From Trileptium ribeirensis (lineage: Eukaryota > Nematoda > Enoplea > Enoplida > Thoracostomopsidae): a DNA stretch of 64,000 nt. The DNA lies in contig JASANE010007451.1 in assembly GCA_030248225.1 (NCBI GenBank), positions 1 to 64,000 on the forward strand, read 5' to 3'. Under the pieces are notes generated by a model. It saw nothing but the letters and a program-made list of their open reading frames with translations, ran no database searches and was not told the DNA's origin. This document shows positions 24,389-36,604 of the stretch, piece by piece. The position numbers and the translations under genes were made by a program. Positions within the stretch are counted from its first letter, which is position 1; each line of letters starts with the position of its first letter.

Positions 24389-26833
24389 GATTAAATAACC
24401 AACCTTTAATAAATAATACCAATTTGTACTATTGCAAAAGGCGGCAAAGCACGCTTTTTAAAACAATGCTTATAGGCGTTCCTAAATATCAACTTTACTG
24501 GGTTTCCTCACTTCGTAAAATTTATAAAAATTCTGATTGAACTGAACCGCTATTATTAATTCGTTTTATTTCTCGTATAAAACTAAAATAATCAAGCCGT
24601 TGCCAGGGTTTAAATCCTGAATGTAGCTTTAATATGCAAAAACCATTTTTCTGAATTTCCTTGAAGAACGTAGATTTGATAGATTTCAGGTTAATTAAAA
24701 GAGAACGAGCAGATCGAGCGGAGTTTCCACTGAAGGTTCTAGAGGAAAAAGCGCAAAAATTTGTTTTTGCCGATTTCCGCTGCTCGTAACTCTTTCCTAG
24801 GTCAAAATGACAAGCACATTCTTAAAGGTACTTTGTCTAATCTTGCAACACTGGCACCAAACTTCCACAGCTTATATCTCGCGACACAGGCTTCTCATTT
24901 AAAAGTCAGACGGATAATCAACTCACCAAGATCTACCGCGTTGTATAAAATGACGTTTTGCGGGATCACTCCCTGGGTCGCTTTGGGTCTGAATATGGCT
25001 CGTCGACTGTTCGCCAAAAATAACGATTTTTCAATTTTCGGTATGTTATATTGCGTTTTACCTTACAACGTGTGTCTATTAGGATATCAAGTACGCTGGA
25101 CGCTGTGATTTTGTTAAGTTTAGCTTGACTATGTTATTCTTTTTCCTCGCATTTCAAGGAATTTTGCGGTCGACGAACCCGATGCCGATTTGTAATCCCT
25201 TTTCATTTGTTTACTTATATATGTGCTACGTGCAGGAAATCAAGAATGGTCTATAAAGAATTTCCGGAGCAACGAATAAAATTATTACGTTATTTAGATT
25301 CTAGTACAAATATTTAATGCCTATTCAAATGTTTTCAATGGATTTAAGGTCAGTGAACACGATTTCTAGAACATAATTTGTATTCAGTGATTTGGTTTCA
25401 GACTCCAATAGTCTATGTATGGGTTGTTTGTACAACAGATACAATGGTTTAACTTATTAGAGACCAGCACGAAAACTTCACATTTAGGTAAGCTAGACTT
25501 GCGCAACACGAAGCAGCTTTTAAAAAAGGAGCCTTGGAGACACGCTCAGTCGGATGCGTAACCTGAAAATCTCAATCGTTTAATATGGACTCGGATTTAC
25601 AGCATAATAAACACATAAATTATAAGCCAAATATGACAACAATACTGCAGAAAATGATTACAAGTTGGTTACAATATTTACGACTAATTATATATCAAAT
25701 GTTTAATTCCCTCGTTATACAGCAGTAAACGAGTGGACAACGGCTTTCGTTAACTGAAAAAAGTCTTAACGGCCGTCGTTCGAGCAAATTGTCAAACTAC
25801 GGAAGAGCAGCGTGATAACAGGGCTACCATCAGGATCGGGTTCAACCGGACTAAGTGACGAGCCTAAGAAATATTGAAGGAAACACGAAAGAAGAAATAT
25901 TCAGATTCGAAGTCAACTCCTACAACTATGTCAACTACGAAAAGCTCCCCATTATTCCGTTTTGGAAAACGTTTTCAGGCAAGACCAATCTCGGCTCTAT
26001 AGCATCCCAGAGGCATTTGAACTAAATGAAACACCAAATTGTCAAGATATGACCGTGAACGTCTAATTGAGCAAACCTCAATTCAGAGAGAATCCAGATA
26101 AAGCAATTCTCAATAAGCAAAGTCCGCATTAATCATGCGCCACACAACAGTGGAATTTATAACAACTCTGTTACAGTCATTTGCGACAATTGTTTGACCA
26201 ATGGACAGATTTCGTCTTCTGATGTCTCTGATGGCATTTTCATGAAACATGTATGGATAGTCGCACTTTTTTCCAAATATTACGGGTGCAGATACATTAA
26301 TTACCGCTGGGTAAACTCAAATATTAGTTCAGCAAAAAAGCAGGGTTGACCCTCTAGGTCGCCAATTCAAAGACAGATATATCCGCGTAATGTTCTATGT
26401 TATAAGTAAGGTTTAACAATTATCATTAACAGATTTCGACAGATACCACTACTACCAAGATACAAAGTCAAACAGGACATATTACAGACCAATAGTTGCA
26501 AACGTTTTCGCTAAACCTACATGAAATTGGTTAATATAGCGTCGCTGCGGGGGTGACGCATCGCCCTGTCATTTACTGATTTTTTTCAATTTGCTTATAG
26601 CGGACTAGTATTTGACTGTTACTCCTGGGAAATATTTGAGTATTTCTTTCAGAACATGAAATACGTGAATAAGCGGTATCGCCGTACCATTATTTTTAAA
26701 CCCACTCACATACTAGCTCTGGGCCTGGAATACTTCAACTTTAGGCTTATGATAAGACTTTCTACCAGTCACTTTTCTGCGGTGTATATGCATGGATTAA
26801 CTTGTACACCATCGGGCCCTTTCTAACCACATA

Positions 26834-26950
26834 TTAACTGCGACCTCCCAGATCACTGAGGGTCGCATTTCATAAAAACGTATCCTGCCGCCATAAATGT
26901 GCCGATATGGCGATGTATGGAGTCAACATATCGGGACGCTACTAAGCAGA
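26834..26950 (+). repeat. Two-hairpin module, copy 11
   Basis: Duplicate of copy 6 within the 5-kb duplication; all helices are kept. Confidence 0.8.
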
Positions 26951-27599
26951 ATAAGTTAACCATCCTTTAATACAATCATCATAATGTACAATTGCAAAAA
27001 GGCGACGAAACAGATTTTATGCCGCAATACATATACAAGTTCCTAAATATCACCGTTACCACGTTTCGTCGATTACGAAAATATTAAAAATTATTGATCA
27101 AACTCAACCGCTCTAACTCGTCTTTATTTCTGGTATAAACTAAAATTAATCTAGCCGCTAGAACGGTTGAAATCTTTGATAAACTTTAATGCAAAAATCA
27201 TTATTTCGAATTTCTTTGAAGGTGCATTTGACAGATTTTAGTTTAATTATAATTGAGTGAGCAGATCGAGCGGAGTTTCCACTGAAGATACTTGAGGGAA
27301 AATTGTGAAAATTTGTTTTTGTCAATTTCCCCCGCGAGTAACTCCTTCCTGGGTCAAAATAACAAGCATATTTTAAGAGTTTTTTCCTAATCTGGCCACG
27401 CTGGTACCAGACTTCTACCGCCCATATCACGCGACACAGTTTAAAAACATAGACGGAGAATCAGCTCATCGAGATCTACTACGTTGTTGAGAATCACGTT
27501 TTGTTGGATCACACCATGGACCGCTCTGGGTTCGAATATTGCTCCTGAACCGTTCGATTGAGCCAAAGAAGGCCCAAAACCCCAAACACCCCCCGTCCC

Positions 27600-27785
27600 T
27601 CAAATAGCGATATTTTATGGACAGGACAAATATGTAGAGTTAAGCGAGGACTAGTGACTCTTGAATGTGCCAAATGCGAAAGTTCACATTTTTTATAATT
27701 AAGGGTTCTCTATCCACCAAGCGTTGAAATCTTAAACGTTTGTATTTCGCCGTGTACGGTGCTGTTGGTAGGTACTTTATAGTAG
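27600..27785 (+). repeat. Last fragment of the diverged repeat family
   Basis: tcaaatagcgatattttatg to ggtgctgttggtaggtac matches 19,978-20,150. Homology to the repeat mosaic ends here. Confidence 0.75.
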
Positions 27786-27956
27786 GGATGTGTCGTTGTT
27801 TAGCCCCGGCCCCGAGTCTGGGGCGACAAATTTAGCGGTCCATGATAAAGGTAAAATTTAGGTGCCGGGGCTACTGTTAGAACTCTTAGGATTTAAATAC
27901 CTTAAGCTATTGATTATTTGGCACACCACAGGATTCAAAATTAAAGATTCCCGTAA

Positions 27957-28285
27957 TGCAAAAGTAAACTTAAGATGCACCCCCAACCATCCTCTTTTGA
28001 CACCATATACAAAACGTTGTTAGCGAACAAAACTCGGATTGCAATAGCCTTATCCAATTTCGATATTTTTCTGTTCCATAACGCCATTAGCGAATGCAAT
28101 TCGGCCCCTGTACTTTAACACCAATGTGTTCGCGAACATTTTCAAATTATAATGTATGAAATATGAAACGGACTAATTTCTGTTCTTTAACTCAAAAATG
28201 AAATTTGTGTTCAGTGAACAACTGAATGGCAATCGTTTTTGTCAAAAGAGGATGGTAAGGGGTGCAGCTTAAGTTTACTCGTGCA
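27957..28285. mobile_element. Harbinger-like MITE, TSD TAA
   Basis: Terminal inverted repeats of about 44 bp (TGCA, AGTAAACTTAAG, TGCACCCC, CCATCCTCTTTTGAC) face each other across 329 bp. They are flanked on both sides by TAA (27,954-27,956 and 28,286-28,288). A 3-bp TAA/TTA target duplication is typical of PIF/Harbinger elements. No transposase is present, so it is non-autonomous. Confidence 0.8.
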
Positions 28286-28289
28286 TAAT

Positions 28290-29496
28290 TCTACATTTGG
28301 GTCATGTTAGCAGGCTCCTTTTAAACGATCACATATGGGAAGCGGCTTGGGCCACGTGTACACAGGTTGTCGGTTTGATGCGCACGTCATCGAGCAATAA
28401 GAATAAAAATCGAGTGGCTTTTACAAAACGCCATATTTACAGCCTGACTGAACATTTATGTTATTCATGGCGGCTGAATTTAAAGACTAAAAATAAGCTT
28501 ACCGACACTGAATGCAAAGGTGGACAATATTTTTAACGAAAAGTATTGTACTTGTTCCATGCTTGAGATACTGTAACATGGAAATGTGCTGCGCCCCCAA
28601 CCACAAAATGAGCTCATTCCCGCCATCGGTTCCCCCTTTGGGACGTCTAAAGACGCCCTGCCAGGATATCTGAAAAGCTGTCAGATAGGAATGTTTGGCT
28701 TTATCTTATAAGCCGACATGTAAACGTGCAATGTTTGCACGTTTGCCCATGGATTCGTTAGTAAGATTTAGCCCCCAGAAGGACTCTGAGGAGGCTTACG
28801 TGGGTCATGGATGGGGACGCTAACTCGTTGAACAATAGAAACTTGGCCTTAAATCGACGAGTTAGCCAACGAGAATTTGATGAATGAGGACATGAAGACT
28901 GGACTGACACAAAACGAGGACAAATTCCCAGCTTACTATAAGCAGTCCATAGGTAGGAGTTGACTTTCGAACTTGAAATTTGACGGGTGATCCAACCCTT
29001 TTCGTGGGACAGTTGGGAATAACGAATGATTAAAGTTAAGTAAGGGATTTATAAGATTTGAGTGATGAATCTTGGATAAGTTTTTGACATAAATTTAAAA
29101 ATGACAATGGGATAGGGTTCAAAATTTTATTCGAATTTGAGTTAAGTTCGCAGATGTTCGACCTCCGAGTATTCGGAGGGTTCAAGTTTGATCTCGGCGA
29201 TTTCGATTGAAGCGGACTCTCTCTAAAGGGACCCAGGGTTTACGATAGCTGTCAAAAATAAAATTTGGGGAATTTTTCGATTGGGTGCCCGGGTTTGAAC
29301 TTGAAAAAGTGGGCGTCAAAAGATCATCGACGATTGGATGGCGACAAAATTGTCATCCTTCAATATAGGCGAGAATTTTGAGGCGACGACTACCGCGTCG
29401 ACTCTTGGAACTTCGACTTAGGCAGCGCGGAGTTCGGTCGATTTTACTGACCGGCTCCGACGCTAGAGTGTCATCGCGTTGGTTTCGCAATTTGTC
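28290..29496. other. Stretch without recognised gene
   Basis: Moderate GC with short open frames only and no domain I recognise. Short palindromes occur near 28,660 and 28,720 (aacgtgcaatgtttgcacgtt). Confidence 0.5.
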
Positions 29497-29916
29497 TTAC
29501 TTTTCCGTGCTTTTCCTTCGATTTGCGTTTGGAATGGGATTCGACCGATGGAGGACCCGCGTAGACATCTTCCGTCTCGCGGAAGGGGACTGGCAATTGC
29601 TGTCCCGGACCAAATCTTGTAAGTCAGGAGGAGAATCAAGGACATTGGGGTTTATTTTCCCCAGAAGTAAATGTAACAGATCATAGAAAGTTTCGTTCGT
29701 TGTAGCAGCATTTCTCACGGTCGATTGAACTGACGCCCGTCGGTGGACGTCTCGTTTTTCACGCTGATTCGCTACGTTTTTGCACAATTCTTTGCCAAAC
29801 CTCCTATAGTCGAGTTCCGTTTTGGGCATGTTGAATGATTGCACGGGGGTATTAGGTTGTGAACACAAAAGTCGAAGTCCTTCTGATTCCCTGTGTTCGT
29901 AGGTAGGGCAAATCAA
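29497..29916 (-). CDS. Unrecognised 139-codon ORF
   Basis: ATG to stop, 139 codons, in a GC-richer island. The product would be hydrophilic and basic, with no signal peptide or membrane segment. It has a central part rich in Arg/Lys/Glu (KELCKNVANQREKRD), a Pro/Asp-rich DSPPDLQDLVRD and a basic serine-rich tail (PNANRRKSTEK). I do not recognise a family; a gag-like or other retroelement fragment is possible but not shown. A shorter antisense frame overlaps it, so chance openness due to GC content is a real alternative. Confidence 0.2.
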   Translation of the reverse strand: MICPTYEHRESEGLRLLCSQPNTPVQSFNMPKTELDYRRFGKELCKNVANQREKRDVHRRASVQSTVRNAATTNETFYDLLHLLLGKINPNVLDSPPDLQDLVRDSNCQSPSARRKMSTRVLHRSNPIPNANRRKSTEK

Positions 29917-30640
29917 AATGGACGCTTCTCATCCATGTTTTACATGATCTGTTGCTTGTGAGTTAGGGTAGTTGAATTTTCCTGAGCTGACCCCGGTAAA
30001 ATTTCCCAACGATTTGTAGGGACAGGCTTGCTTGTTCATGTTTATGGTTTACGAATTCGCAGCTTAGTGGACCGTTCGATGCTCATGCCGCTGCTTGAGC
30101 CCGGACTGACGTAGCAGTTAGGGACAGGGCGCTAGCCCCTGTCGGGCTTTAGAAAGCCCCAAAATTTCATTTATCAGGACGAACTAAGAAAATTTGCGAA
30201 CACAGAAGACTGAACAAATTTTTAAGAACTCCAGCTTGAGCATAAGGTATTAGTACTCCGCAAGGAGCGATTTTTATATACTGGCTTCTCACACTTTTGC
30301 CCGTATTCGATTTGTTCATTAGTAACACGGTTATTATTAGCATGGCATAGGGGTCATTCCTCGGCTCACTCGAGTCCCCGACAGCCCCCTATGACACCTT
30401 TTGCCAAGAGCTCATAAGCGATGCGGCTTTACAATGTTTCCTTCAAAACCGTCTCGATTGGACTATTAGGTTTACTACAGTTCATTACAAAACGCTCCCG
30501 CGGTTAAGCATGGTGGAAACCCATAGGAAATCACTCTCTGCTAAAACGAACGGACGGCACGACCAAAGGTCATAACCGGCTGCGCTTAGATCTTTAAAGG
30601 CACGTCATATTACCCCATGCTTAAAATAAGATTACGATAC
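29917..30640. other. Stretch without recognised gene
   Basis: A short inverted repeat (gggacagggcgctagcccctgtc, 30,121-30,143) is the only structure noted. No coding sequence is supported. Confidence 0.5.
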
Positions 30641-31260
30641 CCTAATTCTAAGAAAGAAAAATCGCGTCCCCTCGCGAATCGTTTTGTCCCCAACTCGAGC
30701 GAGTGCAAAACCCCGTTTTCTTTTTAGAGCGACTTGATCGCTGAGTTTAGCAGTTCTTTTAATTTTTATCTGGTTGCCCGTTAGGCTATGTACTATGTAG
30801 GACACAGATTTAGTTTTCCACAGTTTTTGCGTTTGCCTTTTGTCATTGCCAGTTCTGAGATTCGATCCTGCACAGGGAAATTAAGCCCGCTGCAGAGTTT
30901 TCAGTATTAACCACTCGACTATCGAGTTCTGATAAATTTCATTAAAATTTTTGTGATAACTCGACTGCACAACTGCAATAGTGCAGTCGCGACACTGTAC
31001 AATTTTGATGCGTGCAGTGTAATAAGGTCTTAGGATGAGTTAGATAGAGAGGACAGAAAAGAGAACAACTAAGAAAACAAAGGAAGAAAAAGTAAGGGAC
31101 CAACCAAAAGAAACCCCAAAAGAAAATACCAACCCATCTCCGGGCGCAACGAGTCCCCGTTGTGGGTCGGGCGCGATATTCCGTCAGAACAGTAAAAAGG
31201 GCGACATTGGTCGCCCAGAAAATCGCCAAAGACAGAACAATGCTCACGCCCTCCCTCCTA
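30640..31260 (-). repeat. Inverted, diverged copy of part of the 2.58-kb unit
   Basis: Read on the minus strand, this matches about 3,560-4,055 of tandem unit 2. Shared in the same order are the ggggttttgca/actcgagcg block, gcgatcaagtcgct, the gttgcccgttaggctatgta block, the tRNA-Ser-like segment, the twin palindromes and the ctctctat tract. Divergence is substantial. This shows that the block is a dispersed element that exists outside the tandem array. Confidence 0.75.
30852..30929 (-). pseudogene. tRNA-Ser-like segment, diverged
   Basis: On the minus strand GTCGAGTGGTTAATA (A-box region) and GGATCGAATCT (B box) are spaced as in a type-II tRNA. The Ser/Leu-like A box (CGAGTGG) is closer to a canonical tRNA than the copies in the tandem array. 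The acceptor stem is not convincing. Confidence 0.5.
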
Positions 31261-33840
31261 TTTAGGCTGCTGAAAAATAACTAGGGGCGACCCTTCAAGG
31301 TGATTAAAACTGCGTCCCCTGCCAATATAACGTGGTTCAACTGATACCCCACCACCAAAATCAACCGTATTGCCACACGCCTACCATTTACGGAGTTTTA
31401 GGACAGGGGAAAAATCTCAGTTCCCGTTTGGACTGCTGGAGACACTGAGTGAACGTGATTATCAATTAGTGTAAGATCTTCCTTAAGGGCAAAACGTGGT
31501 GAGAGACTCGGTAGGGACGGTAGGCAGGATTTGTAGGGTCAAGAATGTACACCGGACGGAATTATTATACTCCGATCTAACATAGTGGTATCTTGCCTAC
31601 ACCATGGTTATTGTTATTGTTCGCTCGCTTGTACTATGACTGCGCAACTATCCATAGCCAAGCACTGAACTGTACCATAGTCGATTTGATTAATATAACC
31701 ATGTTCAGATCTGTACCCATGAAGTGATGTTCTCGCTGTACTATGATTTGCGCCCTTTCCTATGAAGAAAACTCAGTTGTGTACCCTAACCCGCGTAGCT
31801 GCAATCGTATGCCGCCGACCTTTCGTACATTCGGTATTCGAACGGCCCATTTAGCTTCCGTTGTCATCGCTCGGCAGACCTACGTCGAACCTAGAACGTC
31901 GCACGAGCTTTTCTTCCCCACATTCTTCCTTCAACACGCATAGCGCCGCGCGCCGTTGAGAGCGAATTTCGAAGCACGCCAGAACGCATTACCTGAGCTA
32001 TAGCTGACCTAGTTAACGACCCACGTTGAACGCCTCGGGTATAGATTTTGACTCGGTATTACCGGGAACGTCGTCGCTCGTGCTGCCCCTTCCCCTTCTA
32101 GAAATAGATAAGGGAACAAATGACTGGAGTGATAGAGTGTTATCGTCGTAATCGTATTGTCTCGTGCATGACCCTGTTTGCCCATTATTAATTGATGCTG
32201 TATATAACCCTAAATAAAATCGTGAAAATCATTCGATGTGTCCCGCGTTATTGATATCGTAGCGTCATCAGTGCGTCCGAATGGACGGGCCAACCCCGCG
32301 AGCCACGGCTTGACGACGGGAATATTCCAAGCCCTGACATGTGCGGTTCGCCACCAGTGTTTATATACGACAAGGACGGAATTATAGCATAGAGTGGTCC
32401 ACCAAATTGTCAATCGAGTTCACTCCCAAAAAACTGTTACACTCTAACATAGGATAAATATTTACTAGATAAACCACCGTATCACATACGAACATAATCA
32501 AATTATCACGTTGCGAACTAGGTAGTCCGACGCTAAAATCTCAGGGTTTTGTCGGAACCCTGTGGGGGCCACATGGCTACAAACGGATAAAGTAAAGTGT
32601 TCTACAGGGAATAAACCAAAGTGAACTCGAAATTCATCTAGTAAACCTAAAATTATCACGCATTTTCCCTTTAAATTAAGTCAGACAAAACAACTTCCGT
32701 TAGAATAGCATAGGGAATATCGGTTTGACATTATGACCTGTGAGCAGGTTTCGGTGTGAACCTCCCTGGGGGCCTCAGCAATTATACCACAATACTAGAC
32801 ACGTGCGCAACCAATCGGGGGGGGGGGTCCGAACACACCTCGTAAAGCGCTCCTGCGGCCTGCTAAGCTCCATAGCTTCTTGGCTCTGACCAGGAAAAGT
32901 GGCTAAATTGTAAAACTTGACGTCCACCCTTGAGGTTATGATAGCCGGGCTCGCATGAGCATGGTGCTAGGAAGTTGCGCCATGCAGCTGCGTCCCGTTA
33001 TTACAGATATACATTGTATATCGTAATATTTTCTATATATAACGTACAGCTATTTGAACAATTTAAAATTTTTGTAATAAGTGGGCCTGCATCTTGCAAC
33101 AAAAAAACGTCAGATAACTATGGAACCCGGGATTTGAAGAAGTCTGCTCTGCGTGATAAAACCATATTTATCTTCTAAACAATTTCATGCTGAAGTCCCT
33201 ATTTCTAACGTTTGGACCGCTTAATTATCAAGGGGTTTGCCGCCTCACAATTCCTGATCAAAGTACTGGTAATAATAGCCGAAATTACGGCGGGCCACCT
33301 GAAATAGGGCTCGCAAATTGACGTCAGAAATGCAGAAAATTAATTTATGATTCAATTGAGCCGGTTTGCGGCTGTGCTAGGCCAAGAGGATAGATAAAGT
33401 TTCGGGACTTGGAGCGATTTTCTACTTATCTTGCGAAAATTTACACGTCTCGTACGCGGGACAGAGTCGAACGCAGTGGTATAGAGCTTCAGGGAAGAGG
33501 TTCACCGCTTCGCCAGAAAGGTGTCAGATGCCTCATGGTGAGTGGCCTCCCACTCCAGTTATGTGCATTTATGTTTATTATTTACGTACTAGGGAAGCCA
33601 AAAGGCAACTGTGGTAAATTAGGGGCACCACCTAGAAAATCCTGCCTCATCTCCGCCACCTGTAGAGAGGCTTGTCGCCTTTAATTTTGAACATTAGTTC
33701 GTTGGAATTTTTATGAACTATGCTAATCTTAGCGTTTTTTGTTCAGAAGGCGTTTCAATGCCAAAACAATATTAATAGCATATTTTTGATGAAATCCAGG
33801 TAGCTATAAACACACATTGACTAATTTAACATAAAAAACT
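31261..33840. other. 2.6 kb without recognised gene
   Basis: Short frames of up to 91 codons (33,409-33,684 plus) carry no recognisable motif. A G run lies at 32,818-32,828. No splice-supported exon was found. Confidence 0.5.
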
Positions 33841-33842
33841 AA

Positions 33843-34720
33843 TAATTTTATCGATATGGCAGAGCGTAGTGAAGCATACGTACACCCATACCATTTGCGT
33901 GCACTGAGAAATAACTCTCGATAGCATACATCGATATGACATATGTGGATATCACACAATACCGCACAAGCTCAATCACACTACTACATACAATCCAGCT
34001 CTCGTTATTGGCCAATGAGTATCACGCATACATCTGGCAGTAACGATCAAAAGAGAGCTGCCATTTTTGTACATGTATTCTAAATTGATAAGCCGATTCA
34101 AAGGTCCGAGACCCCAAGAGAAACTTTTCAGCCGCCCAGTATGGCAGAACAAATTTTCGAATTTAAGGCCAAGGAACCACGAGGGTGTCATACCTCAAAC
34201 AACATAACTCCACAACCGGAGCCTTAATCGAGGAAAATCGGCATGGGAATTTATGATTTTACTGACATCAAACCAACGAGAAAAGAATTCTTGCTTCGTT
34301 CAGAGTCCTAAAATGGGGTAACAAATCATTTTGACATCTGACCCCGAACCACGGAGGCGCCATACACCGTACCCATGAAAACATCAATCACAGAGCAAAG
34401 CCAACACCGGCAATGACTTTCCTTTCCCCAAACACCCCAAGTGACACTTTTCAGCCGCCCAGTATATCAGAAGAAATTTTCAAATTTAAAGTCAAGGAAC
34501 CATAACGGTGTCATACCTCAAACCCCATAACTCAACAACGGGAGCGTTAAAAAATTTACCGACATTCGTCATTTTACTGATATCAAACCAGAGACAAAAA
34601 AGTTCGAAAGTTAACATAAAAATACGCTTGCTTCCGTGAAGGAAACTAAAATGGAGTAAAAACCATCATTTTGACATGTGACCCCGATCTACCGTGTTTT
34701 TCTTTTTTTACAAAACACAG
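33843..34720. repeat. ~320-bp repeat family C, downstream cluster
   Basis: It begins at agagcgtagtgaagcata, and two units follow (cttttcagccgcccagtat at 34,129 and 34,448). The same blocks (cgtacccat, acctcaaac, aaaatggggtaa, cgaaagtta) recur at 41,140-42,370 inside the last ILK intron. Confidence 0.8.
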
Positions 34721-36002
34721 AAATACATTTTTCAGAGGTTTTTTAAATAGTTTAGCGAATACAAACCCACCCGGCTTCTGCTAGTTGATTTAGAGCACAA
34801 TGCTACACAAAAGCGAACTCCTTTTTATAGCTATCATAAATATAATACAACGATTATGTTGCGGTGACTGCATGACGTGTATGTCAAATATACGTTGCTT
34901 AAAACAAATTATTTGTCCTACAGATTCGACCGTTACACTATTTTTGTCCGCGATGTAAATACGGACAAAATTCAATAGTCAGAGCTTACTATTATAATGT
35001 CCCAAGTAGTCATAACATAGTGTCGGGACACAGCTATGTCACGGTGCACACAACTATCTTAAACGACTCATTACTCCAAGCAGTGTAATGTCCACCCCTA
35101 TAGATACAAGCGTCGTTGAGAAATGTCAGCTGTGGCACGATGCTTGTAGCGACTATCTTCATTACAACGAGCACTCCGATCCCCGATTAACAGTGAGTGC
35201 ACTCATCTTAATGTGAACCATGCATGATTATAGAAGTACACATGTGCATTAATACAAATGTTAACGTAGCGGTGGTATGCCCCTATGAATATTTAATTTT
35301 AGCGAGCGGTGCATCCCGCAATAAGTTTTTTATGTTCGTAATAAATTTTATAAACGATTTTAGAGTTGTTTTTGAATTTTTTCAATCGAGATGTTTACTA
35401 TTATGTCGTCTGCTGTCACCGCTTCCAAGAAGCAAAGACAAAACCTTTGACAAGGGTACCAGCTTTCACACAATCAGCTTGTTTGAGCTAATTACCATAC
35501 GGTATCTAATTCGCTTCCAACATTACCACAATGTTTTAATAGCATAAAAACACAAATATTTTTAATAGAGTCGACCAATATCTACATAGAATAAAGTTAA
35601 ACTGAGCACCTTAATTATAAATATTTAAAACACAAAATATACTTTCTCTAACAGGGCACGGCTGCAGTTTCTTGCAACTGGAGGTAAATGTTGCCACTTA
35701 TTTACATAGCTAGCCACTTCATACGAGAACAAATAATTTATCCTGCACCACCTATCCACTATGATTTGAACATTGTTTTTCACTTAAAACATTGAATATG
35801 AAACGCTTTATCAATAACTGACATACGGAGCAAACCTGTTGTGCAAACCTATTCTGTGGACGGACAGGAATAAATTGTCGATATCTTTGTGAACGAAAAA
35901 GTTTAGTTCGCCATCATTAAATTGCTAAATAATAGCAGCGGTTTGTTTGTCACACAGCTATGTATTCTCGAAAATATACGGCGCAAGCCCAAATTCATGG
36001 TT
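34721..36002. other. AT-rich stretch without recognised gene
   Basis: A 107-codon plus frame at 35,224-35,547 has no recognised domain. The stretch lies downstream of the ILK stop codon, and a canonical AATAAA near the stop was not evident on the minus strand. Confidence 0.4.
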
Positions 36003-36107
36003 TACAGTATCTCTCAAAAATAAACGGAATTTTTTGGCAAATATCAATTGAACAGCTGCTGTAAATTTTTCACGAAATATTGGCGTTTAATTCTGAGCGT
36101 GACTGTA
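36003..36107. mobile_element. TA-ended mini-palindrome (Tc1/mariner-like MITE)
   Basis: TACAGTatctc...aaataaacg at one end faces cgtttaattctgagcgtgactgta at the other, about 105 bp in all. The inner end cgtgactgta matches the family at 50,104 and 51,663. It lies just 3' of the ILK stop codon and may be within the 3' UTR. Confidence 0.65.
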
Positions 36108-36457
36108 TAAGCATCATCTAATATTTCAAAATGGAATTCACCGAAACTCTGGTGCAACATGTGCTGGAATTTCTCAATTTTACCCATTTTTAGTTGTGAA
36201 AAAAAGTTTTTCATATTTTTCTTTAAGAATAATTGTTTTCAATTTGATAGCGGGTATTGCAAAATAGGACGCTTAGTGGGTAAGTTTCCCAAACTGAAAG
36301 TGTGTCTTGAGGACAAGAATTATTCAACTACCTAATAGATCACTTGAAACGAATTCGCTAAAGCTCCAAACAAGCCCAGAAAAAACACCCTACGGTGTCA
36401 ATAATTTACGTAATTTGTTGCAGCAATTGAAATCAATAATTGTACTTTTCATTCGAT

Positions 36458-36604
36458 TCAAACGACCATTTTCTCAAGAATAGGCAGGACTTGATGGAAC
36501 GCCGGACGCTTGCCGGGATCTTCATTCATACAGATTTGAATAAGTCGGTGCATATTTTTCCCCGTTCCTGGCGGCACACTAACGCGTAATCCCTCTAGAG
36601 CAAT
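36458..36604 (-). CDS. ilk: ILK exon 10 (C-terminal, stop)
   Basis: 147 nt including TGA; acceptor catttcag. It reads [18 protein letters not shown] and [17 protein letters not shown] and ends LEKMVV. Length and end match the family (LEKM is the usual C-terminus). It is separated from exon 9 by a 7.2-kb intron filled with a 168-bp tandem array and family C repeats. Confidence 0.97.
   Translation of the reverse strand: MALEGLRVSVPPGTGKNMHRLIQICMNEDPGKRPAFHQVLPILEKMVV

Larger units (their letters stand above)
22467..27476 (+). repeat. 5.0-kb segmental duplication, right copy
   Basis: Near-identical to 9,904-14,925. Past the right edge this copy continues into normal repeat sequence (ctactacgttgttgagaatc) where the left copy runs into the A-rich junction. 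The right copy therefore keeps the more complete boundary. It contains modules 10 and 11. Confidence 0.93.
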
